From Candidatus Heimdallarchaeota archaeon LC_2 (GTDB taxonomy: Archaea; Asgardarchaeota; Heimdallarchaeia; Heimdallarchaeales; Kariarchaeaceae): a stretch of DNA of 51,984 nt. The notes below the pieces were generated by a model that did no database searches, had not been told where the DNA came from, and was given only the letters and a program-made list of their open reading frames with translations. The stretch spans positions 1-51,984 of the forward strand of contig MDVR01000048.1 of assembly GCA_001940725.1 (NCBI GenBank), given 5' to 3'. The translations under genes and the position numbers were made by a program. How positions within the stretch are numbered: position 1 is the stretch's first letter; every line of letters starts with the position of its first letter. Positions 44,140 through 51,984 of this stretch are shown here, piece after piece.

Positions 44140-44508
44140 ATGGTAAAAAAGGATAAAGGTCCAACTGACCCAAACGTAGCGAGTCTAATTGTGGAGTTAC
44201 GTAAAGCATCTAAAAATAACGAAGCTCCCATTTGGCGAAGCATATCGAAGAAACTACAAAAGTCAAGAAGAACTAGACCTCAAGTTAACGTGAGTAAATT
44301 AAACAGATTCACAGAGAATGATGAATTTGTGGTAATACCCGGTAAAGTCTTAGGATCTGGAGAATTGAATCATTCCGTAAATGTAGCTGCAGTTACATTC
44401 AGTGAAGGAGCAAGAAATAAGATTCTTGCGGCAGAAGGTAGAGTGTTGACTATTTCTGAGCTAATAAATGAAAAACCAAAAGGCTCAGGTGTCAAAATTC
44501 TTGGTTAA
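44140..44508 (+). CDS. rpl18e: Large-subunit ribosomal protein eL18 (L18e)
   Basis: This is 122 residues, normal for archaeal L18e. The pattern IVELRKASKNNEAPIWRSI, RTRPQVNVSKLNR and the glycine-rich VLGSGELNHSVNVAAVTFSEGARNKI is diagnostic. A GGAG site precedes the ATG. It is the first ribosomal gene after rpoD and is followed 12 bases later by rpl13. Confidence 0.96.
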   Translation: MVKKDKGPTDPNVASLIVELRKASKNNEAPIWRSISKKLQKSRRTRPQVNVSKLNRFTENDEFVVIPGKVLGSGELNHSVNVAAVTFSEGARNKILAAEGRVLTISELINEKPKGSGVKILG

Positions 44509-44520
44509 GGAGATAGAAAA

Positions 44521-44976
44521 ATGATCGATGAAGAAAACAAAATCTATATTGATGGTACAGGTTTAGTACTTGGAAGATTAAGCTCCTGGGTTGCTCAACA
44601 AATTATTCACGGAAACAAAGTTGTTGTTGTCAACGCACAAGATATGATAATAAGTGGAAATAAAAAATCTCTCACCAAATCATACTTGCAAGATAGAAGT
44701 AGAGCAACGCATACTAATCCTAAAAGAGGACCATTTTTCCCAAGGTTTCCTGATAGAATATTGCGAAGAACAGTAAGAGGTATGATACCATGGAAAACTA
44801 GATCAGGAAAGGATGCATTTAGAAGATTATCAGCATTTATTGATATTCCTGATGAATTGGTTGATCAAGAGTTTCAAACATTACCTGAGGCAAAAAGAAG
44901 TCTTAGTAATAGATATATGACTGTTGGAGAACTTGCAAGATCAATCGGATGGCAGCATAATGTCAATAAAGATTAG
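44521..44976 (+). CDS. rpl13: Large-subunit ribosomal protein uL13
   Basis: This 151-residue protein matches archaeal/eukaryotic uL13: IDGTGLVLGRLSSWVAQQI, VVVNAQDMIISG, GPFFPRFPDRILRRTVRGMIPWK and the ERL-region equivalent. GGAG lies just before the ATG in the short gap after rpl18e. Co-transcribed with its neighbours. Confidence 0.96.
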   Translation: MIDEENKIYIDGTGLVLGRLSSWVAQQIIHGNKVVVVNAQDMIISGNKKSLTKSYLQDRSRATHTNPKRGPFFPRFPDRILRRTVRGMIPWKTRSGKDAFRRLSAFIDIPDELVDQEFQTLPEAKRSLSNRYMTVGELARSIGWQHNVNKD

Positions 44977-44986
44977 GTGAATTAAA

Positions 44987-45400
44987 ATGGCAGATAAAGT
45001 ATTTTTAACTTCTGGAAAAAGAAGAACAGCAGTTGCTCGAGCAAGATTTATCAAATCAAAACAAAACTCAATAATTAGAATTAATGGAGTTCCAATCAAT
45101 AATATTCAACCAAAATTTGCAAGAATCAAAATGATGGAACCTCTGATATTATTGAAAGATCATTATAATAACGATTTAAATGTTAAAATCAAAGTGAATG
45201 GAGGAGGTGTCGTTTCTCAAGCTGAAGCAGTAAGAATAGCACTCGCTAGAGGACTTCTCAAATACTTAGGATTAAATGAGATCAGACAGATTTTTGATGA
45301 CTATGATAGAACTATGATTTCAGGTGATGTTCGGAGAACTGAATCCAAGAAATTTGGTGGTCGTGGGGCCCGAGCAAGATATCAAAAATCATATCGTTAA
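44987..45400 (+). CDS. rps9: Small-subunit ribosomal protein uS9
   Basis: This 137-residue protein has the uS9 hallmarks: TSGKRRTAVARA, RINGVPI, VNGGGVVSQAEAVRIALARGL and the invariant C-terminal RARYQKSYR that contacts P-site tRNA. It lies ten bases after rpl13 and four bases before rtcA, so all four are one transcript. In many archaea rpoN and rpoK follow rps9; here they do not. Confidence 0.97.
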   Translation: MADKVFLTSGKRRTAVARARFIKSKQNSIIRINGVPINNIQPKFARIKMMEPLILLKDHYNNDLNVKIKVNGGGVVSQAEAVRIALARGLLKYLGLNEIRQIFDDYDRTMISGDVRRTESKKFGGRGARARYQKSYR

Positions 45401-45404
45401 ATCA

Positions 45405-46445
45405 ATGACCTTTGATATTGAAATAGATGGATCAATTGGTGGTGGCTCTGTTTTAAGAGTCGCAGTCCCATTAGCATTAGGTTTGAATAAATCTATCAAA
45501 ATCACAAATATACGAGGTCAGAGAAAAAAACCTGGGTTAAGAAACCAACATTTGCTCGGCTTGACATATTTGGCAGAAATAGCCAATTATTCAATAACTG
45601 GAAACTCTATTGGATCTCAAATTGTCACATTAATTCCTAATCGAGAACCAAGTGGTAAAATAAACCCAAAAATGGAAATTAACACCGCTGCTTCCGTATC
45701 TTTGATAATACAAGCATTGTGTAATTACAGTTTTACTTCCAAAAAAAATATTGATTTTGAATTTATAGGTGGAGGTACGCATACTAATTGGAGCCCTAAT
45801 TTTGATTATGTTCAAGAAGTCACCAAATCAGTATTCCGAGAGTTTGGGTTGGAATTAAACATAGAATTGGAAAGGAAAGGTTTTTTTCCAAAGGGAGAAG
45901 CAGTTGGTGTAATTAATATCGTCAATGATGTAGATGATAAACGGATTGATTTTAAGAATACTGCAGTTTGTCACCTTAAATTATTATTATGTGCTTCTTC
46001 TAATTTGAAACAAGTTAAAGTTCTAGAAAGACAAAGAGACCAATTTTTGAAACTTTATGAAGATGAATATTCTTTTAGTATTGAAACTAATATTGATTAC
46101 ACAAATACTAGTAGCGCAGGCACTTCGGCAACCATAGTAATTTATTATGAAGAATCTATCCCAAAGGGAATTAGTATATTAGGTGAGAAAGGGGTTTCTT
46201 CTGAGAAAATTGGAAAGAGATTATTTGAGCAATTTAAACTGATAAATATAGAGGAAGCATCAATAGATCAATTTATGTCTGACCAAATTATATTACCCCT
46301 CGCTTTGAGCATGAAAGGAAATAGTGCAACAATCCCAAAACTCACAGATCATGTGAAGGTTAACATTGATATAATCAATAAAATATTGGGTAAATGCATT
46401 GTATATGAAGAAACAGCTGCTTTTGTTAGATTGATACGTGTATAA
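45405..46445 (+). CDS. rtcA: RNA 3'-terminal phosphate cyclase
   Basis: This enzyme converts RNA 3'-phosphates to 2',3'-cyclic phosphates with ATP. The 346 residues begin MTFDIEIDGSIGGGSVLR; NTAASVSLIIQAL and GGGTHTNWSPNFDYVQ are typical; DQFMSDQIILPLAL precedes the catalytic histidine in LTDHVKVN. That His separates active RtcA from the inactive Rcl1 relatives. The frame extends upstream into rps9, but the ATG at 45405, four bases after the rps9 stop, matches family N-termini. Its place in the ribosomal operon suggests a link to RNA processing. Confidence 0.93.
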   Translation: MTFDIEIDGSIGGGSVLRVAVPLALGLNKSIKITNIRGQRKKPGLRNQHLLGLTYLAEIANYSITGNSIGSQIVTLIPNREPSGKINPKMEINTAASVSLIIQALCNYSFTSKKNIDFEFIGGGTHTNWSPNFDYVQEVTKSVFREFGLELNIELERKGFFPKGEAVGVINIVNDVDDKRIDFKNTAVCHLKLLLCASSNLKQVKVLERQRDQFLKLYEDEYSFSIETNIDYTNTSSAGTSATIVIYYEESIPKGISILGEKGVSSEKIGKRLFEQFKLINIEEASIDQFMSDQIILPLALSMKGNSATIPKLTDHVKVNIDIINKILGKCIVYEETAAFVRLIRV

Positions 46446-46548
46446 GATTGTTCAGAAGTTCAATTTATGATCAAAATTTTTATGCTTTCAATAGGTAAAT
46501 CATGATTTCAAGCGTAAGATTTTATCATTATAGCTTGACGGCAAAAAT

Positions 46549-48576
46549 GTGTCAGCTTTAGATATTGCAAGAGCTTCTGCTTTTTTAGTAGTAGTTGTAT
46601 TCACATTATATATTGTATTTGACTCGGTACGTCAATTAGTTAGGCAGATGAAAAGTGTTAATCCAGACCCAGAAAGATCTGGTGATGTTGGAAAGAGAAT
46701 TAAATTAGTTTTAGTAAATGTCATGGGCCAGAAGAAAATGTTGCGAAACCCTGCTGGTTATGGTCATTTAGTTATTTTTTATGGTTTCATTCTCATCACA
46801 ATAATTTCTTTTGAGGTCTTTATCCGAGCTTTTATCCATTCATTTAATTTTGGATTTCTTGGATTTGGATATGACTTTCTCTTATTTATGGAAGATTTAT
46901 TTAGTATTGCAGTGTTGATAGCCTTAACCATAGGTTTCATCAGAAGATATGTTGAGAAACCGCTAAGGTTTCAAGACAAATTCGAAACCGATAAAAGATT
47001 AAACAGAGATGCTACTATTATTCTATTTGCCGTTGCCTTGCATATTATTTTTGCAACACTTCTAGAAGCTTTTGAAATAAGACTCGGAGAACACCCCAAC
47101 CCAGATGCTCCTTTCTTAGCGAGCTGGCTAGCTGGTATGTTTAATGGTGGAAATCTTGAATTTGTTCGAGAAATCGTTTGGTGGGTTCATGTTGCAACGG
47201 TTTGGGTTTTTATGATATATATATTTGGAACTCAAATTCGAGTACCTCAAAGATATGCCAGCAAACATTTTCATATCTTGGCTGCTGCTGTAAATGTTTT
47301 CTTCTCCAATATCAAACCTGCTGGAAGATTAGCACCAATTAATTTTGAAGATGAAAGTTTGGAAATATATGGTGTGTCCAAAATTGAGGAATTTAAATGG
47401 CCACAATTACTTAATGCATATAGTTGTACAGGATGTGGTCGTTGTCAAGAATTATGTCCTGCTTATATTAATGATCAACCACTATCACCTAAAGCACTTA
47501 TTCTCAATATAAGAGAACAAGCATTAGCTCAAGCCACAATAAATCATTCCGGAAATACTGAGACAGAGTTGAAGACATCTTTAATTGGAGATGCATTGCC
47601 ACTGGATATGATATGGGCTTGCACTACATGTGGTGCTTGTCAGGATGCATGTCCTGTTTTCATAGAACATGTAGATAAAATAATTGACATTCGGAGATAT
47701 CAAGTATTGATGGAAAGTGAATTTCCATCAGGTGTTGAAAAAGTATTCCATGGCATTGAAACCAATTCCAATCCGTGGAATATCAGTAAATCTGATCGAG
47801 ATCTTTGGGCTGATGGACTTGATCTTAAGAGAATGAAAGATCATCCAGATACAGAAATATTATTTTGGGTTGGCTGTGCAGGTTCATTTGATGAAAGAGC
47901 TCAAAAAGTATCAACCGCACTTGTTAAAATATTAAAGGCAGCAAATATTGATTTTGCAATTTTAGGAAAGGAAGAAAAATGCACTGGAGATCCAGCAAGA
48001 AGAATTGGAAATGAATATTTAGCCCAAGAGTTAATGACTCAAAATGTGAAATTACTGAATTCATATAAATTTAAACAAGTGTTGACTTTCTGTCCTCATT
48101 GTTTCAATAATTTGGCAAATGAACTCCCAGATTTTGGAGGGCATTATCGTGTGATACATGGAGTTGATTTTGTTTCTAAACTTCTTGATGATGGTAAAAT
48201 CAAATTAGATACCTCAAAACCAATGGATATAACATATCATGACAGCTGCTACCTTGGTAGACACAATGGAATCTATAGTGCACCTAGAAAAATTATGAAT
48301 CACTTTTCAGGGGTTAACTTTGTTGAAATGGATATGAATCAAGAAAAGGGACTTTGTTGTGGTGCTGGAGGTGGACGTATGTTTTATGAATTAGAAGGAG
48401 GTAGTGATATAAACAAAATGAGAATATCTCAAGCTGAAAGTACTGGTTCAGATTTTATAGGTGTATCATGTCCATTCTGCGCTATAATGTTAGAAGATGG
48501 GAAGAAAAATATGGATTCAGATATTGAGATTATTGATTTAATGGAAATTGTTTCAACTAGGCTAATAACAACTTAA
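46549..48576 (+). CDS. Fused haem-b/Fe-S oxidoreductase (DsrM-HdrD-like, EtfAB-quinone oxidoreductase type)
   Basis: This is a 675-residue membrane electron carrier. Residues 1-250 have five to six hydrophobic segments with histidines suited to two b haems (GYGHLV, ALHIIF, WWVHVAT, SKHFH), like NarI/DsrM. Two ferredoxin clusters follow, Cys293/296/299/303 and Cys358/361/364/368. Two CCG domains then follow (GCAGS...KCTGD...FCPHC and DSCYLGRH...CCGAGGG...CPFC), as in HdrD. This fused plan is known from proteins that pass electrons from EtfAB to menaquinone during acyl-CoA oxidation. Start is GTG. An etfA remnant lies 2.3 kb downstream on the other strand. Confidence 0.88.
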   Translation: MSALDIARASAFLVVVVFTLYIVFDSVRQLVRQMKSVNPDPERSGDVGKRIKLVLVNVMGQKKMLRNPAGYGHLVIFYGFILITIISFEVFIRAFIHSFNFGFLGFGYDFLLFMEDLFSIAVLIALTIGFIRRYVEKPLRFQDKFETDKRLNRDATIILFAVALHIIFATLLEAFEIRLGEHPNPDAPFLASWLAGMFNGGNLEFVREIVWWVHVATVWVFMIYIFGTQIRVPQRYASKHFHILAAAVNVFFSNIKPAGRLAPINFEDESLEIYGVSKIEEFKWPQLLNAYSCTGCGRCQELCPAYINDQPLSPKALILNIREQALAQATINHSGNTETELKTSLIGDALPLDMIWACTTCGACQDACPVFIEHVDKIIDIRRYQVLMESEFPSGVEKVFHGIETNSNPWNISKSDRDLWADGLDLKRMKDHPDTEILFWVGCAGSFDERAQKVSTALVKILKAANIDFAILGKEEKCTGDPARRIGNEYLAQELMTQNVKLLNSYKFKQVLTFCPHCFNNLANELPDFGGHYRVIHGVDFVSKLLDDGKIKLDTSKPMDITYHDSCYLGRHNGIYSAPRKIMNHFSGVNFVEMDMNQEKGLCCGAGGGRMFYELEGGSDINKMRISQAESTGSDFIGVSCPFCAIMLEDGKKNMDSDIEIIDLMEIVSTRLITT

Positions 48577-48581
48577 CTTAA

Positions 48582-50729
48582 TTAAGAAGATTTATCTGGA
48601 TTAATATCTACTGCTGAATCTTTTTGCTCATTCAGATTAAGATTATCAAATTCGGGTTTAATTGGGTCATTCGTTAATTCTTTTGCTTTATTAGTATTAA
48701 GACTATCAATTTTGCTCTGATCTGTCGTGCTTACATTTTTATTTTTTTGTTCGATAACTATTACTAAATCTGTTTGGTCATCTACGTCATTTGGTTCTAC
48801 TTTATCAAGATCTGATTTAGTGATCAAGCTTTCTTGAACCTCTTTTTCTAACCTTTCTTTTTCTTCTGTTATTTGTTCAAGCCTTTCAATTTTATCTATT
48901 TCTTCTTCAAGAAGTGCTTTTTCTTCTGCTTCTCGAGCTAATCTTGCCTTTTCCTCTTCCTCCATATATGAATTTAATATGGATTCAACTTGATCTAAGA
49001 TTTTTTGGGTCTGAGATGAGCTTCCTTTCTTTATTATTTCATTTACTTGTTCCTTGGCTTCCTCCAAAACTTCTAGTATATTCTTCTTGTCAACTGAACG
49101 TGTTCTTTGTGAAGACAATTCTAAATTTAAGATCGTGAGTTGAGCCTGAATTTGGTCAGCAACTTCACCTTCACTATCTTTTATTTCCTGTTGTCGTTCA
49201 TGTAAGGTTATATTGTCCTCGTCAAGACCAAGATCTAGAATCACAGTAGTGTACATTTCTAATTCCTTGATTAATGATCTCATTCTTTCTCTTCGACTGA
49301 CAATTTCCATTTGTAAATCATAGTATATTTGAGTCAATCTGTCTCGTAATGGTATTGTTAATTCCTTGTACTCATTTATTGTCAATTCTTGAAGATCTCT
49401 TTCCTTCTGATAAAATGCAAGTTTGGATATAATTATTTTACGTTCTACTAATAAATCTGATTTACGATTAGAAAGGTTAATCGATTTGGTTTTCATGCCC
49501 ACCCATTTAAGAGTACTTCCTTGCACAATTGTCATTATGAGCAATCCTAATAATATACTAGATAGGAAAACTTGGGGATCTATAATCGCGGAGCCTCCTT
49601 CAAACAATAAAAATGTTTGATATGCAATTATTGCTAATACTGCAGTTGCAAGTCCCCTCATACCACCCCAAGCAATAAATATGCTTTCATTTTTAGTTAA
49701 CTTACTCGGATATCTAAGCATGTATACAACTACAACAAATCGGCTCCCTAATGTGATAATTGCAAACAATAGAGCCAATCCCAGTGCTAGCCAAAATTTG
49801 TGAAAACTGAACAAAGTCCCAAAAGCTCCAAAAGCAACAATTTCACTGATTTCTGAAATCCCACCAGTAAATTCATGAATATGTGATTTTTCATATCGAG
49901 GAAACTTAAAGAATTGTGGATTTCCAAATACAGCACCTGCTGTAAGTGATGCAATTGGTGCACTGATAATTATACTAGAATCATGGAGAAATACCGGAAT
50001 TACAAAAGATAAACTTACTAAAGCCAAAGCTAGATAACTTGTTTGAACGAAATGATCTAATTTTTGATTGATTTTTAGGAAAATCAGTCCCATAGAATAA
50101 CCCAGCAGTATACCTCCAAAAAAGGAAGTGATCATGTGAAATATAATAATAATAGAAAAATTAATATGTCCAGTTTCTGCAGCAATGAGGAATAATTCAG
50201 TAACAATAACAATTGCCACCGCATCATTTAGCGCACTTTCCGATCCGATAATATTTTCCTCTTTTTGTTTAAGTCGTAATCCACCTTTGAACATAGAAAA
50301 TGTTGCAGCTGGATCCGTAGGGGCCATAATTCCAGCAATTAAAAGGGCGATAAAAAAATTTAACGGTGTTAAAAGACTAATTATTGTAGCGAAGAAGATT
50401 GAACTTAGTATGACTGCCCCAAAGGCCAGAATAAGGACTGTTCGCAAATTTTTTCTAAAAGCACTTAGACTTAATTCTAGTCCTTCCTTAAATAATACTA
50501 ATGATAGTGCAAATTCAGCGATGAATAGAACCAATTCAGGATTCGCGATTGTGTCTATTATCACGTCCAAAGATGTAACTATGGCTAATTGACCAAGTAA
50601 AACACCAAAAAGAATTAAAGCGATCAATCTAGGAAATCGGGCATTTCTTTTACTTAATTTGTCGCTAAATAATCCAGTAAGTATCAAAAGTGAAAAGTCA
50701 GCGAGAACTAATACAGTGGTACCTACCAT
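48582..50729 (-). CDS. CPA-family Na+(K+)/H+ antiporter with long charged C-terminal tail
   Basis: This 715-residue protein has about 12 membrane helices in the first 410 residues, with the CPA1 motifs GIMAPTDPAATFSMF, ESALNDAVAIVI (the ion-binding Asn-Asp pair) and WGGMRGLATAVLA. The remaining 300 residues are cytoplasmic, highly charged and coiled-coil-like, rich in Glu, Lys and Gln (EEEEKARLAREAEEKALLEEEIDKIERLEQ region, about 590-620), ending in a disordered tail. Such a tail probably controls activity or binds a partner. It converges on the haem/Fe-S oxidoreductase with six bases between the stops. Confidence 0.9.
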   Translation of the reverse strand: MVGTTVLVLADFSLLILTGLFSDKLSKRNARFPRLIALILFGVLLGQLAIVTSLDVIIDTIANPELVLFIAEFALSLVLFKEGLELSLSAFRKNLRTVLILAFGAVILSSIFFATIISLLTPLNFFIALLIAGIMAPTDPAATFSMFKGGLRLKQKEENIIGSESALNDAVAIVIVTELFLIAAETGHINFSIIIIFHMITSFFGGILLGYSMGLIFLKINQKLDHFVQTSYLALALVSLSFVIPVFLHDSSIIISAPIASLTAGAVFGNPQFFKFPRYEKSHIHEFTGGISEISEIVAFGAFGTLFSFHKFWLALGLALLFAIITLGSRFVVVVYMLRYPSKLTKNESIFIAWGGMRGLATAVLAIIAYQTFLLFEGGSAIIDPQVFLSSILLGLLIMTIVQGSTLKWVGMKTKSINLSNRKSDLLVERKIIISKLAFYQKERDLQELTINEYKELTIPLRDRLTQIYYDLQMEIVSRRERMRSLIKELEMYTTVILDLGLDEDNITLHERQQEIKDSEGEVADQIQAQLTILNLELSSQRTRSVDKKNILEVLEEAKEQVNEIIKKGSSSQTQKILDQVESILNSYMEEEEKARLAREAEEKALLEEEIDKIERLEQITEEKERLEKEVQESLITKSDLDKVEPNDVDDQTDLVIVIEQKNKNVSTTDQSKIDSLNTNKAKELTNDPIKPEFDNLNLNEQKDSAVDINPDKSS

Positions 50730-50833
50730 TTTACTACATTTGAATTTGATTGATTCTTACTTATTAATCTTTATATTCTCCATATTCTTGGAATAAGATT
50801 GAAAAGATTATTTTTATAAGATGCTTTTCTAAG

Positions 50834-51328
50834 CTACTGAGTCTTTATCTTCTTTATTTCTTCAATTAATTTAGGCATTACAGCGAATAAATCACCAACT
50901 AGACCATAATCAGCAACTTTGAATATTGGTGCCTCTTCATCTTTATTTATTGCCACAATTATTTCTGAAGTACTCATTCCTGCCAGATGTTGGATAGCAC
51001 CGGATATACCTACCGCAACGTACACTTTTGGTGATACAAATTTTCCTGTTTGTCCAACTTGATCGGAATGAGGTCTCCAACCGGCATCAACTACTGCTCT
51101 TGAAGCACCTACTGCTGCACCTAATTGCTCTGCCAGAGATTCAATTAAATTAAAATTTTCAGGTCCACCAGTACCCCTTCCACCAGACACTATGATATCA
51201 GCCTCTGTGAGCTCTACTCGATCTGTAGAAGCTGCTAACACTTCTGCAAGTTTCATCATATTATCTGAATCTATTAATTCCGCTGAAACATCCTCGGTTG
51301 AGGCTTGTCCACCAGTCTCTAGGGGAGT
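50834..51328 (-). CDS. etfA: Electron transfer flavoprotein alpha subunit, C-terminal FAD domain (5' end lost)
   Basis: This is the FAD-binding domain of EtfA, which passes electrons from acyl-CoA dehydrogenases to a membrane quinone reductase. Clear motifs are [57 protein letters not shown] and [22 protein letters not shown]. The frame opens at 51328 just after a TAG; the N-terminal EtfA domain is missing because the sequence there belongs to a 519-bp tandem repeat with foreign sequence. The ATG at 51259 is internal to the domain. The intact gene presumably exists but is not represented here. Confidence 0.88.
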   Translation of the reverse strand, partial: TPLETGGQASTEDVSAELIDSDNMMKLAEVLAASTDRVELTEADIIVSGGRGTGGPENFNLIESLAEQLGAAVGASRAVVDAGWRPHSDQVGQTGKFVSPKVYVAVGISGAIQHLAGMSTSEIIVAINKDEEAPIFKVADYGLVGDLFAVMPKLIEEIKKIKTQ

Positions 51329-51331
51329 CTA

Positions 51332-51427
51332 CTTGATTTTGGACCTGGTATCTTGGGGATCTTCCACTGTCTTGCATATTGGTCCAATTTTATCCATTGA
51401 CCATGCAAGACTCAGATTGACCTGCAA
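51332..51427 (-). pseudogene. Amidase-like fragment inside the etfA repeat
   Basis: This is a 32-codon open segment between two TAG codons, in the same frame as etfA. It includes LAWSMDKIGPICKTVED, which matches the conserved S-(M/L)D-x-(I/V)GP-x-x-(K/R)-(T/S)VED segment of amidases and GatA. EtfA has no such sequence. It therefore marks a join between two unrelated genes, by rearrangement or by chimeric assembly. The same segment recurs 519 bases on. Confidence 0.5.
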
Positions 51428-51847
51428 CTAAATTATCTGAAGTATTGGTGCCTCTTCATCTTTATTTATTGCCACAATTATTTCTGAAGTACTCATTCCT
51501 GCCAGATGTTGGATAGCACCGGATATACCTACCGCAACGTACACTTTTGGTGATACAAATTTTCCTGTTTGTCCAACTTGATCGGAATGAGGTCTCCAAC
51601 CGGCATCAACTACTGCTCTTGAAGCACCTACTGCTGCACCTAATTGCTCTGCCAGAGATTCAATTAAATTAAAATTTTCAGGTCCACCAGTACCCCTTCC
51701 ACCAGACACTATGATATCAGCCTCTGTGAGCTCTACTCGATCTGTAGAAGCTGCTAACACTTCTGCAAGTTTCATCATATTATCTGAATCTATTAATTCC
51801 GCTGAAACATCCTCGGTTGAGGCTTGTCCACCAGTCTCTAGGGGAGT
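51428..51847 (-). pseudogene. Second, truncated etfA copy
   Basis: This copy is identical to the first through NKDEEAPI, then reads LQII and a TAG from the foreign segment, losing the last 29 residues ([11 protein letters not shown] and after) that complete the FAD domain. It exists only if the 519-bp tandem repeat is genuine. Confidence 0.75.
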
Positions 51848-51984
51848 CTACTTGATTTTGGACCTGGTATCTTGGGGATCTTCCACTGTCTTGCATATTG
51901 GTCCAATTTTATCCATTGACCATGCAAGACTCAGATTGACCTGCAACTAAATTATCTGAAGTATTGGTGCCTCTTCATCTTTAT

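Larger units (their letters stand above)
50924..51984 (-). repeat. Perfect tandem repeat of 519 bp (two units plus 23 bases)
   Basis: Units are 50924-51442 and 51443-51961; the last 23 bases begin a third. No difference between units was seen. Each unit holds most of the EtfA FAD domain and a 114-base segment of other origin. 519 is a multiple of three, so the reading frame is continuous apart from two TAG codons per unit. The window ends inside the repeat, as a contig broken at a repeat would. The 51260-51984 stretch holds nothing else. Confidence 0.9.

Noticed and set aside
51329..51331. In-frame TAG codons in the etfA repeat as pyrrolysine
   Set aside because: The sequence between the two TAGs is amidase-like, not EtfA, so a gene join explains them better than recoding; no pyl genes are in view.
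1..51984. tRNA or rRNA genes
   Set aside because: I looked for GTTCGA-type T-arms and acceptor pairs and for rRNA cores and found none that fold; several GTTCGA hits are within coding genes or the unassigned block.

Overview
The window is AT-rich, gene-dense DNA of an archaeon. The archaeal signature is direct: sn-glycerol-1-phosphate dehydrogenase for ether lipids, RNA polymerase subunit D with a ferredoxin-like cluster domain, the uL/eL18-uL13-uS9 operon, a eukaryote-type eL38, an archaeal-looking RNase P RNA, and TATA boxes about 27 bases before start codons of leaderless genes. With a complex I subunit (NuoB), an electron-transfer flavoprotein, a haem/Fe-S EtfAB-quinone oxidoreductase-like protein and a 3-hydroxyacyl-CoA dehydrogenase, I infer a respiring, fatty-acid-oxidising lineage such as a Heimdallarchaeia-like Asgard archaeon. 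That placement is an inference.

Layout. 1-4.5 kb is accessory: the end of a type I restriction-modification operon (hsdM 5'-partial, hsdS), then a 2.0-kb cassette bounded by a perfect 17-bp inverted repeat that carries a small membrane protein, a zinc-cysteine protein and a short ORF. 4.5-10.7 kb is one B12-dependent ribonucleotide reductase gene (nrdJ) interrupted by three LAGLIDADG inteins, two of them placed directly at active-site cysteines. 11-14.5 kb holds a haem-b-like membrane protein, egsA, hbd, a small repeat protein and an OB-fold protein. 14.7-25.5 kb, on the minus strand, holds uvrC, a kinase/M23/aminotransferase fusion, uvrA, uvrB and a DUF151 protein. 25.6-34.3 kb holds a PanE-like reductase, an unexplained relatively GC-rich stretch without a convincing gene, a zinc-ribbon membrane protein, a phnDCE-type ABC transporter with a palindromic candidate operator, a VapBC-like pair and nuoB inside a perfect 3 x 482-bp tandem repeat. 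34-39.9 kb holds a secreted protein, pirin, a K+ channel with RCK domains, an SDR resembling chlorophyll b reductase, and eL38. 40-42.4 kb is a riboflavin cluster (ribA, a RibD-type reductase and an amidohydrolase 5 bases upstream of it). 42.6-46.4 kb holds the RNase P RNA and rpoD-rpl18e-rpl13-rps9-rtcA. 46.5-52 kb holds the Fe-S/haem oxidoreductase, a Na+/H+ antiporter with a long charged tail, and etfA broken up by a perfect 519-bp tandem repeat that runs off the window end.

How it fits together: hbd, EtfA and the DsrM/HdrD-like protein would move electrons from acyl-CoA oxidation to the quinone pool, with complex I (NuoB) and a cation antiporter in the same membrane. UvrABC is the bacterial-type excision repair system. 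The two perfect tandem repeats (nuoB and etfA) in one sequence are either recent amplifications or assembly errors and should be checked before any biology is built on them. The best candidates for undescribed biology are the inverted-repeat cassette beside hsdS, the amidohydrolase next to the riboflavin reductase, the NYC1-like SDR in a non-photosynthetic archaeon, and the unassigned 26.8-27.1 kb stretch.
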